Shown: positions 11,060 through 20,694 of the stretch, piece by piece | Numbering within the stretch: position 1 is the first letter of the stretch | Layout: the number at the start of each line of letters is the position of its first letter | Origin: Dugong dugon | Lineage: Eukaryota > Chordata > Mammalia > Sirenia > Dugongidae | Direction: 5' to 3' | Length of the DNA stretch: 64,000 nucleotides | Assembly: GCA_030035585.1 (NCBI GenBank) | Contig: CM057480.1 | Location: forward strand, 6,503,001-6,567,000 | Position numbers and translations under genes: made by a program | The notes under the pieces: model-generated | Seen by the model: the letters and a program-made list of their open reading frames with translations, nothing else | Databases searched by the model: none | What the model was told of the DNA's origin: nothing

Positions 11060-11270
11060 TTTAGCCCATTATCATTCATTAACAGTCATTGTTGAACCTA
11101 CTGCGTGCTAGGCCCTGTGCCAGCTGGTGGTAAAGCAGGAGAATCAACACTGTTCCTGCCTTTTAGGAGCTCACAGTTCATGGGAAAGGTGGGCGTGTAA
11201 CTGTCAACTCAACAGCTAACTGAGATAGAAAGTGCAGTAAAGACAGTGAAGTTTGGATAAGAAGGAAGAG
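11060..11270 (-). mobile_element. L2-like relic
   Basis: CATTGTTGAACCTACTGCGT and GCTAGGCCCTGTGCCAGC followed by GGAGCTCACAGTTCATGGG are the antisense of an L2 3' end. Confidence 0.65.
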
Positions 11271-12332
11271 TGGGTGGACAAGAAGAAAGACCCAGGCAAG
11301 AGTCTGCATAATGGAGATGTTCTCCGTCAGTCACAGTTCAGTCTGGGAAGCAGAGTCCCAAGGAGTATCCTCTGTTAGGAATCAGAACTCACAGAAATGT
11401 GGGAGGAGCTGGGGATGGGAATGCTGGAAGAGGGAGGCAGAGTCAGAGGAGGAATCACTGACCAGCCTCCTGAGCACCAACCTGGGTGGACAAGTGGGCC
11501 TTTGCAGAAGAATCCGAGAAGCAAGTTCAGCTGCTGAGGTAGCACGCTGGGAAGCTCACAGAGAGGCCTTTGGGGATCGTGGTTTCTGTGTAGCTACTGG
11601 ATTGCTGGTCACCTGGGCCAGCAGTTAGGAAGACAGCTGGATGCAGAGTGGAGGAGACCGAGGATGAGCTGGAACCAGCCAGCCACCTCCAGTTCTATCA
11701 GTCCCTGTATCCAACCTCAATGACCAAGAGCAACAGCCGCTGTTCCTGTTCCACCTTCTCAGTCTCAAGCAAGGTCCCTTTTTGACCAACTAACCCAGAA
11801 CCCTCTGGAGAAAGGGATCCAGGGAAACAGGTCCCAACTTCCAGGTTGATATGCACAATTCAGCACAAGGGACCATGTCTTGGATAACTTGTGAAATAGA
11901 ATTTTAGGTGTGAGAAGGGACCCCACTCTTGGGTTAGGAGCAGGCTCGGTTTTTGCTGGGAACGCAATGTGAAGCCCGTACTTTGCACACCCTTTCTCGG
12001 CTGCTGCTCACAAGGCCCTCCACCGATCTGCCTTTGAAGCCATCTCCCACCTCGACCACAAAAATAAAGTGGTGCTGATCTCTAATACTGCAAAAACAAG
12101 GCACCGCAGATTGTAAACTGATAAAAGCCTGGTGAAGCTTTATCCTTTTAGGATGAATCGTGATAGCATATCCCGTGGTAAAAACAAGAGTAAAATGATT
12201 CTGAGAAGTGCGAAACTGTCATCCTTTTTCTAAATGACTTAATCTAACAGACAGGTGGTTTTTAATCACTGGCCCCTTCTGTAGGCATGCAAACACCAAG
12301 ACCTCTTCAAGGGGATGGTGTAAGGAGCTCTC
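11271..12332. other. No gene or clear repeat recognised
   Basis: About 1.06 kb of unique-looking intronic sequence. An open frame at 11311-11628 has no family signature or splice context. Confidence 0.5.
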
Positions 12333-12500
12333 CCAGTCACAGAGCACCCACCCAGGGCCAGGTGCTGTGCTGAGCACTGCTTCCTCCGCCTGTCACTGTC
12401 CCCAGTCACCAGTGTGAACCACCGGAGTCTGGGAGAGGTTAGGGAGCCTGCCCAGGGCCAGACAACTAGTAAGTGACTAAGATTTGAACTCAGGTTGGAA
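12333..12500 (-). mobile_element. MIR relic
   Basis: Antisense MIR order: GCCAGGTGCTGTGCTGAGC, GAGGTTAGGGAGCCTGCCC, CAACTAGTAAGTG, GATTTGAACTCAGG. Confidence 0.75.
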
Positions 12501-12615
12501 ATTCAGAGGGAGCTTGGAATAAAGGGGACACCTGGAGGCTGAAAAGTTCCCAAAGGTGAGCTACCAAGTAGCTGTAAAGTGCTAACTGTAGCTGCATAAC
12601 CATGGGGATCAGGGC

Positions 12616-13130
12616 TGTCTTGGTTTTTTGGTGCTGCTATAACAGAAGTACCACAGGTGGATGGCTTCAACAAAGAGTTCATTCTCAGTGTAGGAGGCTA
12701 GAAGCAAAAATTCAGGGTGTCACTTCCAGGGGAAGGCTTTCTCTCTCTGTCGGTTCTGGGGAAGGTCCTTGTCATCAATCTTCCCCTGGTCTAGGAGCTC
12801 CTCAGCACAGGGACCCTGGGTCCAAAGGACGTGCTATTCTCCTGGCTCTTATTCCTTGGTGGTGTGAGATCCCCATGTCTCTCTGCTCCCTTCTGTCTTT
12901 TATATCTCAAATCAGATTGACTTAAGACACAACCTAATGTTGTGGATTGGGTCCTGCCTCATTAACATAACTGCCACTAATCCCACATCATTAACATCAT
13001 GGAGGTAGGATTTACAACACATAGGAAAATCACATCAAATGACAAAATGGTGGACAGTCACACAACACTAGGAATCATGGCCTAGCCAAGTTGACACACA
13101 TTTTTGGGGAACACAATTCAATCTGGAATG
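12616..13130 (-). mobile_element. Solo LTR, MaLR-like
   Basis: Antisense LTR starting TGTCTTGG, with GTGCTGCTATAACAGAAGTA and TTATATCTCAAATCAGATTG. A perfect 5-bp duplication AGGGC flanks it at 12611-12615 and 13131-13135, the size expected for ERVL/MaLR. No internal viral sequence. Confidence 0.85.
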
Positions 13131-13135
13131 AGGGC

Positions 13136-13947
13136 TCAGCAGGTGATGGCCCTCGCTAGGCCTCTTCCGTTGTGTCCACAGTCTGTTTGGACCACTGTGG
13201 GTGCAATTTCTTTCCTTCTCCCTCCCTCCTTTCTTCCTTCCTCACATTTTATCTTTCTGTCTCTCCCTTTCTTTCTCGGGTGTGTGCATGGCCTCCCCTC
13301 CTCCTCTCTTACTCTCCCTTTCTTTGTAACAGAATGTTCCATCTATTCCACCCACTGGTGGGTCCTATCCGATGAGCAAATCTGAGCACACGCAGGGAGG
13401 CGGTGCAGATGTGCCCAAGCATGGCCCCGGTTCTTCAGAAGCGTCCCCTCCACGTTCAGTTTTGCAGTGGGCAGCAACTTCTGCTCACAGAAATAGTCTT
13501 TGCAGCTGGTAGGATCACTGGGGTCCTTGAAGCAGATGTGGAGTTCACGCCCCCTGGTATCAGCTGTGAGAAGAATTTAAACAGGCAGAGGTCAGTGGAG
13601 AATCAGGCAGTCTCCAGGGCGCCAGGAAATTCAGAAACTTGGCAGAACAGCATGTTGCTCCCAGAACTCACATCTGTGGCTGCTGAAGCCAGTCAGAGGG
13701 ACCAAAGGAGTATTTTTCTGAAGCAAGGGTGGGTATTTGGGGCAACTGTGTCGCTCCTCCCACCACCCCCTGCCCCAGCATGGCCAGATATCTCAGCTGA
13801 TGCTGGGACCGGCACCACCATGGGCCTAGCTCCCAACCCTTGCATGTGATGGAGAGCATCCCTATGGGGCATGTCCTGCCCCTGCCACTGCCAGGCCTCC
13901 GCATTGGCCGCTGAGCTGTCTGCATCCCCGTGCTCCTCAGAGCAGGT
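13136..13947. other. Intron before the GLB1 exon, no gene
   Basis: A CT-rich tract lies at 13195-13345. A 148-codon open frame at 13403-13849 shows no family similarity. The segment runs directly into the first acceptor copy. Confidence 0.5.
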
Positions 13948-14004
13948 GGTCTTGCCAGCTGATGGTTTCTCTTCTCTCTCTCCAGGGCCGGGTGTGGATT
14001 AATG
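13948..14004 (+). repeat. Upstream copy of the 57-bp duplication: candidate decoy splice acceptor
   Basis: Holds an uninterrupted 18-base pyrimidine tract followed by AG at 13984-13985 and a copy of the exon start with CAG changed to CGG. From 13986 the frame reads GRVWIN, then runs into the SINE (VLMVKSYGC) and stops at TAA 14031-14033. The copy ends exactly where the SINE begins. It may be one half of an unusually long target-site duplication, or a tandem duplication later split by the SINE. Confidence 0.85.
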
Positions 14005-14162
14005 TGCTAATGGTTAAGAGCTACGGCTGCTAACCAGAACGTCAGCAGTTCGAATCTACTAGCTGCTCCTTGGAAACCCTGTGGGGCAGTTCTACTCTGT
14101 CCTGCAGGGTCGCTAGGAGTCGGAATCGACTCGACGGCAACGGGTTTGGTTTTTTTTTTTTG
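14005..14162 (+). mobile_element. AfroSINE between the two GLB1 acceptor copies
   Basis: Begins at the GTTAAGAGCTACGGCTGC part of the tRNA-like head, so the first ~20 bases are missing. It continues through the body (CTTGGAAACCCTGTGGGGC, GACTCGACGGCAACGGG) to a GGTTTGG plus poly-T tail. Sense orientation relative to GLB1. It would form the 5' part of a longer terminal exon if the upstream acceptor were used. Confidence 0.92.
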
Positions 14163-14176
14163 TTTGCGGAGTGGCT

Positions 14177-14233
14177 GGTCATGCCGGCTGATGGTGTCTC
14201 TTCTCTCCTTCCAGGGCCAGGTGTGGATTAATG
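14177..14233 (+). repeat. Downstream copy of a 57-bp duplication: working GLB1 splice acceptor plus start of the exon
   Basis: Contains the polypyrimidine tract, the AG at 14213-14214 and the first 19 bases of the exon. It matches 13948-14004 at 51 of 57 positions, and weaker similarity extends roughly 10 bases further upstream. It directly follows the T-rich tail of the SINE at 14005-14162. This is the copy joined to the full open exon, so it is taken as the functional site. Confidence 0.9.
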
Positions 14234-14463
14234 GTTTTAACCTTGGCCGCTATTGGCCCACACGGGGCCCCCAGATGACCCTGTTTGTGCCGCAGCACAT
14301 CCTCGTGACCTCGGCCCCAAATACCGTCACAGTGCTGGAACTGGAGCATGCACCCTGCAACAGCGTGGACCCTGCACTGTGCACCGTGGAGTTTGTGGAC
14401 AAGCCAGTGATCAGCACAGCCGTGACCTACAGCCATCTCCCTACCTGGCTGGACCATGTGTGA
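14215..14463 (+). CDS. GLB1: GLB1 (beta-galactosidase) terminal coding exon, partial gene
   Basis: Acid beta-galactosidase removes terminal beta-linked galactose from GM1 ganglioside, keratan sulfate and glycoproteins in the lysosome. This exon encodes the last 82 residues. It opens at a pyrimidine-rich acceptor ending AG at 14213-14214, reads [15 protein letters not shown] at once, a hallmark of the C-terminal jelly-roll domain of family 35 galactosidases, continues through [20 protein letters not shown], and ends TWLDHV before TGA at 14461. The phase is 0 at the acceptor. The end looks shorter than the human protein as I remember it: a basic, proline-rich stretch before WLDHV seems to be missing, roughly 17 residues. 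The upstream exons are outside the window. The gene converges on CCR4 about 28 kb away. The acceptor region is duplicated upstream (13948-14004). The identification is very secure; the exact 5' exon edge depends on which acceptor is used. Confidence 0.96.
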   Translation, partial: GQVWINGFNLGRYWPTRGPQMTLFVPQHILVTSAPNTVTVLELEHAPCNSVDPALCTVEFVDKPVISTAVTYSHLPTWLDHV

Positions 14464-14615
14464 GGTTTACTAAAGACTGTGTCGCTGCACATACCTCACA
14501 GATCCTCCTCTTAATGCGAACAGAGGTGGAGTGGAAGCTCTCGGTGTATTTCTGATTTTTATTTTGGAAGAATCATGTTGTCTTCTTGTGAAATAAAATT
14601 TGTACTTAACTGATG
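14464..14615 (+). other. GLB1: GLB1 3' UTR with polyadenylation signal
   Basis: A short untranslated end follows the TGA. A canonical AATAAA lies at 14592-14597, so cleavage is expected about 10-25 bases later. The segment contains no recognisable repeat. The next SINE starts at 14688, outside the predicted transcript. The end position is an estimate. Confidence 0.8.
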
Positions 14616-14687
14616 AGGCTACCGTCTCTAACGTTGAGCGGGTATTAAACTATATGGTCTGATTTAAATCATATCTATACTTAAGTG

Positions 14688-14856
14688 GGAGCCCTGGTGG
14701 TGCGGTGGTTAAGAGCTCGGCTGCTAACCAAAAGGTCAGCAGTTCGAATCCACCAGTGGCTCCTTGGAAACCCTGTGGGGCAGTTCTCCTCTGTCCTGTA
14801 GGGTCACTGTGGCCGGAATCGACTCAACAGCAACGGGTTTGTTTTTTTGTTTTTTG
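14688..14856 (+). mobile_element. AfroSINE just downstream of GLB1
   Basis: GAGCCCTGGTGGTGCGGTGG head and intact box B (GTTCGAATCCACC). TATACTTAAGTGG at 14675 and TATACTCAAGTGG at 14857 are the target duplications. Confidence 0.95.
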
Positions 14857-14985
14857 TATACTCAAGTGGGCTAAATAAACCACCTCGAGGTAAAAGGGAT
14901 GGAAAATAGCGTTGGTTCAGTCTAGCGGACTGCTGCTTTTCTGATGCTTATTTAACTTCTTTTTTAATTTCTGTGATACCTACTA

Positions 14986-15144
14986 AAAAAACCCATTGGC
15001 CGTCAAGTCGGTTTCGAGTCATAGTGACCCTATAGGACAGAGTAGAACTGCCCCATAGCGTTTTCCAAGGAGCAGCTGGTGGATTTGAACTGCCGACCTT
15101 TTGGTTAGCAGCCCAGCTCTTAATCACTGCGTCACCAGGGCTCC
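14986..15144 (-). mobile_element. AfroSINE
   Basis: Antisense copy ending GTCACCAGGGCTCC. TGATACCTACTA at 14974 and again at 15145 is a perfect 12-bp target duplication, so the insertion is fairly young. Confidence 0.95.
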
Positions 15145-15446
15145 TGATACCTACTAGGTAGCCCATAAATCTAATTCAGAATAAGGAATTTGCAAATAAC
15201 CTAAATGATCAGTAATTACAAAGTGTACATTCTATGGCACGTTTGTACAGTAGGATACTGTGCAGCCACTAAATATTGATGCAGACCTTTATTTATATGA
15301 AAGTGCTTTTATGATAGATTATGTGAAAAAAATCAGATTACTGTAAGTTTGATCCCATTTGTATGTTTACACTTAAGACCTGCACACATCCACCCACTCC
15401 ACAAACGCCTGTACACATCAGTAGACACACATAAATGGGATTTACC
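15145..15446. other. No gene; L1M-like fragment possible
   Basis: Around 15220-15340 the text (ACTGTGCAGCCACTAAATAT, TTATGTGAAAAAAATCA) looks like a decayed L1 3' end, but the match is weak. Confidence 0.3.
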
Positions 15447-15793
15447 GGGGTTTGCCATCGAGTCGATGCTGACTCATAGCAACCCTATAGGACAGAGTAG
15501 AACTGCCCCATAGGGTTTCCAAGTGGTTAAGAGCTGCAGCTGCTAACCAAAAGATCAGCAGTTCGAATCCACCAGCCACTCCCTGGAAACCCTGTGGGGC
15601 AGTTCTACTCTGAACTATAGGGTCGCTGTGAGTCAGAATCAACTCAAAGACAACAGGTTCGGTTGTTTTTTTTTTTTTTTTTCGTCTTTATTAAAGCAGA
15701 CTGCCACATCTTTCTCCTGCAGAGCAGCTGGTGGGTTTGAATTGCCTACCTCTCAGTTAGCAACCCAGCACTTAACCACTGCACCACCCAGGG
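15447..15793 (-). mobile_element. Long-form AfroSINE split by an opposite-strand AfroSINE
   Basis: The left part (15447-15523) runs from TTGCCATCGAGTCGATGC to GGGTTTCCAAG. The right part (15683-15793) resumes at TCTTTATTAAAGCAGACTGC and ends CTGCACCACCCAGG. Between them sits the + strand copy. Confidence 0.88.
15524..15682 (+). mobile_element. AfroSINE nested in the SINE above, inverted
   Basis: Starts at TGGTTAAGAGC (first bases missing), box B GTTCGAATCCACC, long T tail. Its 3' half is the inverse of the host's left part, so a hairpin of roughly 75 bp is possible. Confidence 0.9.
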
Positions 15794-15937
15794 GCAGGTT
15801 ATCCAGTAAGGTAAGCACTGGCTTACCTGTGCTTATCTATTCATCTAGTGAACAAGTTCACATTTTTTCACCATATCAAAGATACTGCTTCTGGGTGTGG
15901 CTAGAATCTGTCTCCCATCCAACCCCACAGCACCTTC

Positions 15938-16190
15938 CTACAGCATGAAAGCCTGTTTTCAGAAATTTTTCCATTTCCTCTAGGTTTTCAAATTTGTTAG
16001 AGTACAATTTTTCATAGTATTCTGTTATGATTCCTTTAATTTCAGTTGGGTCTGTTGTGATATCACCCATCTCATTTCTTATATGGGTTATCTGCTTCCT
16101 CTCCTGGTTTTCATTTGTCAGTTTGGCCAGTGGTTTATCAATTTTGTTGATCTTTTCAAAGAACCAGCTTTTGGTCTTGTTAACTTTTTT
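15938..16190 (-). mobile_element. L1 ORF2 fragment
   Basis: The - strand frame reads [20 protein letters not shown] followed by [11 protein letters not shown], the classic L1 ORF2 stretch before the reverse-transcriptase core. Confidence 0.9.
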
Positions 16191-16197
16191 TTTTTTT

Positions 16198-16330
16198 TTT
16201 TAATTAATTTTATTGTACTTCAGGTGAAGGTTTACAGAACAAATAGTTTCTCATGAAACAGTGGTACACATATTGTTTTATAACATTGGTTAACAACCCC
16301 ACGACATGTCAACCCTCTCCCTTCTTGACC
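16198..16330 (-). mobile_element. L1 3' UTR end
   Basis: T-run, then TTGTACTTCAGGTGAAGG, GTTTCTCATGAAACAG and CAACCCCACGACATGTC, the same L1 3' end as at 54862. Confidence 0.8.
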
Positions 16331-17245
16331 TTTTTTTTTTTTGTGAAAATATACATAGCCAAAGACACATCGTTTCAAAAATTTCTACATGCACAGTTCA
16401 GTGACATCGACTATGCTCTTCCAATTGTGCTGCTGTTCTCACTTTAGATGAAGGCTTACAGAACGAAATAGTTTCTCATTAAATTTACATATCACAAAAT
16501 CCACTCATGTTAAAGTACAATTCGATGAGTATGAATAAATTTATACAGTTGTGTGGCCACTACCACAATCCAGTTTTAGAATACTCTCTTCACTCTAGAA
16601 AGTTCTCTCATGCCCGTTTACACTCAATCTTCACTCCCACACCCATCCCCAGGCAATAACTGATCGGTTTGCTGTCTCCAAAGTTTAGCCTTTTATAGAA
16701 AATTCTTGTAAAAATCACAATATGTAGTCTTCTGTGGCCGACTTCTTTCTTTTAGCATAATGTTTTTAAAGTTTATCCATGTTGTAGTGTGTTCAGGATT
16801 TTTTTCCTTTCTATGACTGAATAATATTCCATTGTACAGATAGTCCATATTTTATTTATCAGTTTGTCAGTTGATGGGCATTTGAATTGTTTTCAGCTCG
16901 GGGCTATTATGAATGATGCTGCTGTGAACATCCATTCACAATTTTCTGTGTGGACATATATTTTCATTTCTCTTTGTGTGGACATATGTTCTCATTTCTC
17001 TGGTGGCTCAGTGGTTAAGAGCTCGGCTGCTAACCAAAAGGCCAGCAGTTTGAATCCACCAGCGGATCCTTGGAAACCCTATGGGGCAGTTCTACTTTGT
17101 CCTATAGGGTTGGTACGAGTCGGAATGGGCTCGACAGCCACAGGTTTGGTTTTTTGTTGTTTTTTTTTTTTACCTAGGAGTAGAATTGTTGGGCCAGATG
17201 GCATATGTATGTCTAATTTTTAAAGAACTGCCAAATAATTTCGGG
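16331..17245 (-). mobile_element. L1M 3' region, antisense, split by a SINE
   Basis: Landmarks include TTCAGTGACATCGACTATG, GTGTGGCCACTACCACAATC, ATTCCATTGTACAGATAG and TTGATGGGCATTTGAATTG. The SINE at 17001-17171 interrupts it before ACCTAGGAGTAGAATTGTTG. Confidence 0.85.
17001..17171 (+). mobile_element. AfroSINE in L1
   Basis: TGGTGGCTCAGTGGTTAAGA head, CGAGTCGGAATGGGCTCGAC, GGTTTGGTTTTTTG and a long T tail. Confidence 0.92.
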
Positions 17246-18135
17246 ACATCTCTTTTGAGGCTAAGGAATAAAGAAGGAAGAGGTAGAGTTACACTCGTAA
17301 CAAAGCCCTCCCCATCCTGGAGTTATCTTCCCTTCTGTCCTGTCTTTTCCCTTCCCTGCCTCTTCCTGTCAGTCTGTGAGTCTTCCATAGCAAATCCAGT
17401 TTTTCAGAATGAAATTGTTTAGAGTTCATCTGAGTTTGGCTTGTTCCTCCCCCTTCCCCATTGTTTCCCCCACAAGCAGTGTGTCTTCTGCCATAGATAA
17501 CAGAAATAGGAAATGATCTTTGTATGGTCTTTGTGTCTCCCCTTATGAACAAAGTCATTTTCTGAAATCACTTTTTCAGTCAGCATGAGTGAACTGTCTG
17601 GTCTGTGGTAGGATATACAGCTAGAGTGGACCGATAGTGCATGGGCTGGGAAAAAGGTCAGTGTCCAGATAATGGGATCGAGGGTGGCTCTGGGTTTAAG
17701 CCCAGCCTCAGCTCTAGGTCTGACAGAGCTGGGCATTTCCTCCTGGGTTGTCACTCGCCCACCAGCCCTCTGGCCCTGAACTTGGTTAGAACTAGAAAGC
17801 CAGCAGATTTCTGGTTGTCTGTAAATGCCCAGGGAAGATTCTGATCTGATCCCCACCAGGCAGGCATTCTACTTAGAGCCCCAAGGGGCTTTCCCCTATG
17901 TGAGGAAGCCTCCCAGGAGCTCAGAGTCCTTCAGACTACCAGCCAGCAGCATTGTCTTCCAGGGTGAAACAGGACAGGCTCTGGGAACGGAAACACAACT
18001 CCGTGTTCCCGCTCCATCCCTCCGCATCGTGTGATCTTAGACAAGTGATTCACTGGGAAATTGCATTTTCTCATCTCCCAAGGGATTTTAAAATTAAGTG
18101 CGACAAGCACCTCACAGGGCACTTACTATGTAGTA
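17246..18135. other. No gene; possible MIR near the right end
   Basis: Unique-looking DNA. GTGTGATCTTAGACAAGTG at about 18029 and TGCATTTTCTCATCTCCCAA resemble a sense MIR, but the match is short. Confidence 0.4.
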
Positions 18136-18304
18136 AAAACCAAAACCAAACCCATTGCCATGGAGTCGATTCTAACTCATAGTGACCCTCTAGGACAGAG
18201 TAGAACTGCCCCATAGGGTTCCCAAGGAGCAGCTGGTGGATTTGAACTGCTGACCTTTTGGTTAGCAGCCTGAGCTCTTAACCACTGTGCCACCAGGGCT
18301 GCTG
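18136..18304 (-). mobile_element. AfroSINE
   Basis: AACCAAAACCAAACCCATTG start. CTATGTAGTA at 18126-18135 and at 18305-18314 is a perfect target duplication. Confidence 0.95.
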
Positions 18305-18689
18305 CTATGTAGTAGGTGGTTACTAAATGCTAGTTTGATTCTCTCCTTTCACATTCCCTACAGGAGCAGATTAGCTGTCATCAGGAATCTTGAGACGCAA
18401 GGGGGAAGAAGTAGCACGTAGGATGCACCATCCTCTCTTCGTGTCCGCTTTCTGTCCAGTTTAGTTTTAGTTCAATAACCTGCTCCATCTGACAAGCCAC
18501 TGTTCCTGGCCACAGGATACTAAAGGTGAAGGAGTACAAAGCATGATGCAGACTGGAAGGAAGGAGGAGGGTCCATAGAAAGGGTAAAGGAGCATCATCC
18601 ATCAAGACCCTCCAGCATTGACCTGAGATTGTCAGTGGGCAGCCTGGACCCACAGACAAGCTCACAGGGCAATCCTCATCATTGTATAC
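18305..18689. other. Nothing recognised
   Basis: Unique-looking sequence. The open frame at 18381-18665 has no recognisable content. Confidence 0.45.
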
Positions 18690-19800
18690 TGTTTTGGTGG
18701 TTGTCTATTGCTGCATAACAAGCCACTTCAATAAGTTTGCATAAGAGCAATAAAACAACACAGACTTTGTTATGTGCATAATTCTATGGATCAGGAATTG
18801 GGACAGGCGTGGCAGGGGTGGCTTGTCTTTGTTCCATGATGTCTGGGGCCTCGGCTGGGTGCTGGAATCATCTGGAGGTTCCTTCACTCACATGTCTGGA
18901 GATGGGGCTGGGATGACTTAAAGTCTGAGCTCAGCTGGCACTGTCAACCAAAGCATCTACATGGGGTCTTTCCATGTGGCTCAGGCTTCTGTCGTGTATT
19001 GAATTATGTCCCCCAAACATAGCTATCAACTTGGCTATGCCATGATTCCCAGTATTGTATGACTGTCCACCATTTTGTCATCTGATATGATTTTCCTATG
19101 TGTCATAAGTCCTATCTCTATGATGTTGATGAGATGGGATTAGCAGCAGTTATGTTAATGAGGCAAGACCCAATCTTCAAAATTAGGTTGTGTCTTAAGT
19201 CAATCTCTTTTGAAATATAAAAGAGAGAAGTGAGCAGAGAGACAGGGGGACCTCATTCCACCAAGAAAGCAGCATTGGGAGCAAAGCGCATCCTTTGGAC
19301 CTGAGGTTCCTGCGCAGAGAAGCTCCTAGATCAGGGGAAGATTGATGAGAAGGACCTTCCTCCAGAGCCGACAGAGACAGATAAGACTTCCCCTGGAGCT
19401 GACTCCCTGAATTCAGACTTCTAGCCTCATAGACTATGAGAGAATAAATTTCTCTTTGTTGAAGCCATCCACTTGTGATGTTTCTGTTATAGCAGCACTA
19501 GAGAACTAAGACAGCTGCTGATGACATGTAGCTGTATTCTGAGAAGTGTTTCAAGAGGGAATTTTCAGGGAGTGAGCCTTCCAAGACAGCCAGGAAAAAG
19601 CTGCATGGCCTTATAAGACCTAGCCTTAGAAGTCATACAGTGTCATTTACACTGTACTCTGTCATTTGAAGCATTCATAGGGCACCCAGAATCAAGGGGA
19701 GGGAACATACCCCACCACCACCATCTCTCAGTGGGAACAGTGGCAAAGAATTTGCAGCCATTTTTTTTAAACCATCGCATGTACACACAATGCTGTCTTG
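18690..19800 (-). mobile_element. Old LTR-like repeat split by a younger solo LTR
   Basis: Left part (GTCTATTGCTGCATAACAAG, TCTATGGATCAGGAATTGGG) and right part (CTTATAAGACCTAGCCTTAG, GAAGTCATACAGTG) fit one antisense ancient repeat. Family not resolved. Confidence 0.5.
18990..19513 (+). mobile_element. Solo LTR, MaLR-like
   Basis: Runs TG...CA: starts TGTCGTGTATTGAATTATGT, contains a TATAAAAGAG TATA-like box and AGAATAAATTTCTC with the poly(A) signal, ends GAACTAAGACA. Flanks GCTTC and GCTGC are a 4-of-5 match. Same family as the copies at 12616, 56153 and 57095. Confidence 0.85.
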
Positions 19801-20519
19801 CAGCAATGTTGATTTTGTGTATTTCTGTCCATTCCACTAAGAGTCTGAGAACCTGGTGAGCATGAATTGAATCCTATTCATCCTTGATCCAAGGCCCCAG
19901 TTGGCAAAGCATAGTGCTTGGCCAACAACAGGTACATTTAGCCTGCATTTGATGAATTGATTGCTTGGTCTCTTTTGCAGGTTACCTGGCCCCTGGTGAG
20001 CCTTCCAGTTGTCAAGTAGGCAGGAAATCTTCTGCGTGTATCACCCACCAGGCAGTGTGCATGGCGGTGTGAAATGGTGGGCCCAGCACTCCAAGCTCAG
20101 TCTAGTTACTTTATTATCTTTCGTTAAAATCTTTTTTTTGTTGTTGTTGTTAAGTGGTAAAATCTTTCGATTTCGATGTCTGAGCAAGACATGCAGTCTG
20201 TCCAGTTTACTTCAACTTTACTTTAATGTTTACACAGCAGTGGGATCTTTTTCCCAGAATGCTTTGGCTGTTGTGACTCACCTCTTCTTTTCTCCATGGC
20301 CTTTGAAGTCAAGAAGTCTCCCAAGAAGTGCCAGTGAAGGAGCCCTAGTGTTTCAGGTCTCACTGTTTTTAGGGCTGTGGTGTGCTTCTCAGCCTTTAAC
20401 TATTATAGTTTTTTTGGTTGGGGGTTTAATTTTTGTTTTTGTTTTTTTTTACTCAGTAAATCTTCCTTCAATACTTTGAACCCCATGCTACTGAGTAGGA
20501 CACATATCTTGCCACTCAG
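19801..20519. other. No gene or repeat recognised
   Basis: A 156-codon open frame at 20009-20479 is low-complexity and has no family signature. T-rich runs at about 20132 and 20441. Confidence 0.45.
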
Positions 20520-20694
20520 AGAGTTCCTGGTAGTGCAAACGTCTAAGCACTCTACTACTAACCCAGAGGTGCCTTGAAAGAAAGCCTAGTAATCTGCTTC
20601 CAAAAGGTCACAGCCTTGAAAACCCTGTGGAGCAATTTTACTCTGCACACACAGGGTCACTTGTGAGTCAGAGTCGACTCAACGGCAACTGGTT
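20520..20694 (+). mobile_element. AfroSINE, GAGTCCCTGGGTGG form
   Basis: GAGTTCCTGGTAGTGCAAAC head, CTTCCAAAAGGTCACAGCC body, TCGACTCAACGGCAACTGG tail. Confidence 0.88.

Larger units (their letters stand above)
1..14214 (+). other. GLB1: GLB1 last intron (3' part, inferred)
   Basis: No other GLB1 exon was recognised in the 14 kb before the terminal exon. I looked for the sequence that should precede it, ending in a GWTK-like motif and a GT donor, on the + strand. The stretch is therefore assigned to the last intron, whose donor lies outside the window. It is filled mostly by L1, L2, SINE and LTR insertions listed separately. Inference from gene structure, not a direct observation of both splice sites. 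Confidence 0.75.

Noticed and set aside
13403..13849. A 148-codon open frame before the GLB1 exon as an upstream GLB1 exon
   Set aside because: Its translation has no galactosidase features, and the expected GWTK-like exon end with a GT donor is absent.
20009..20479. A 156-codon open frame
   Set aside because: Phe/Leu-rich translation of T-rich DNA, no recognisable domain, and no splice or promoter context.
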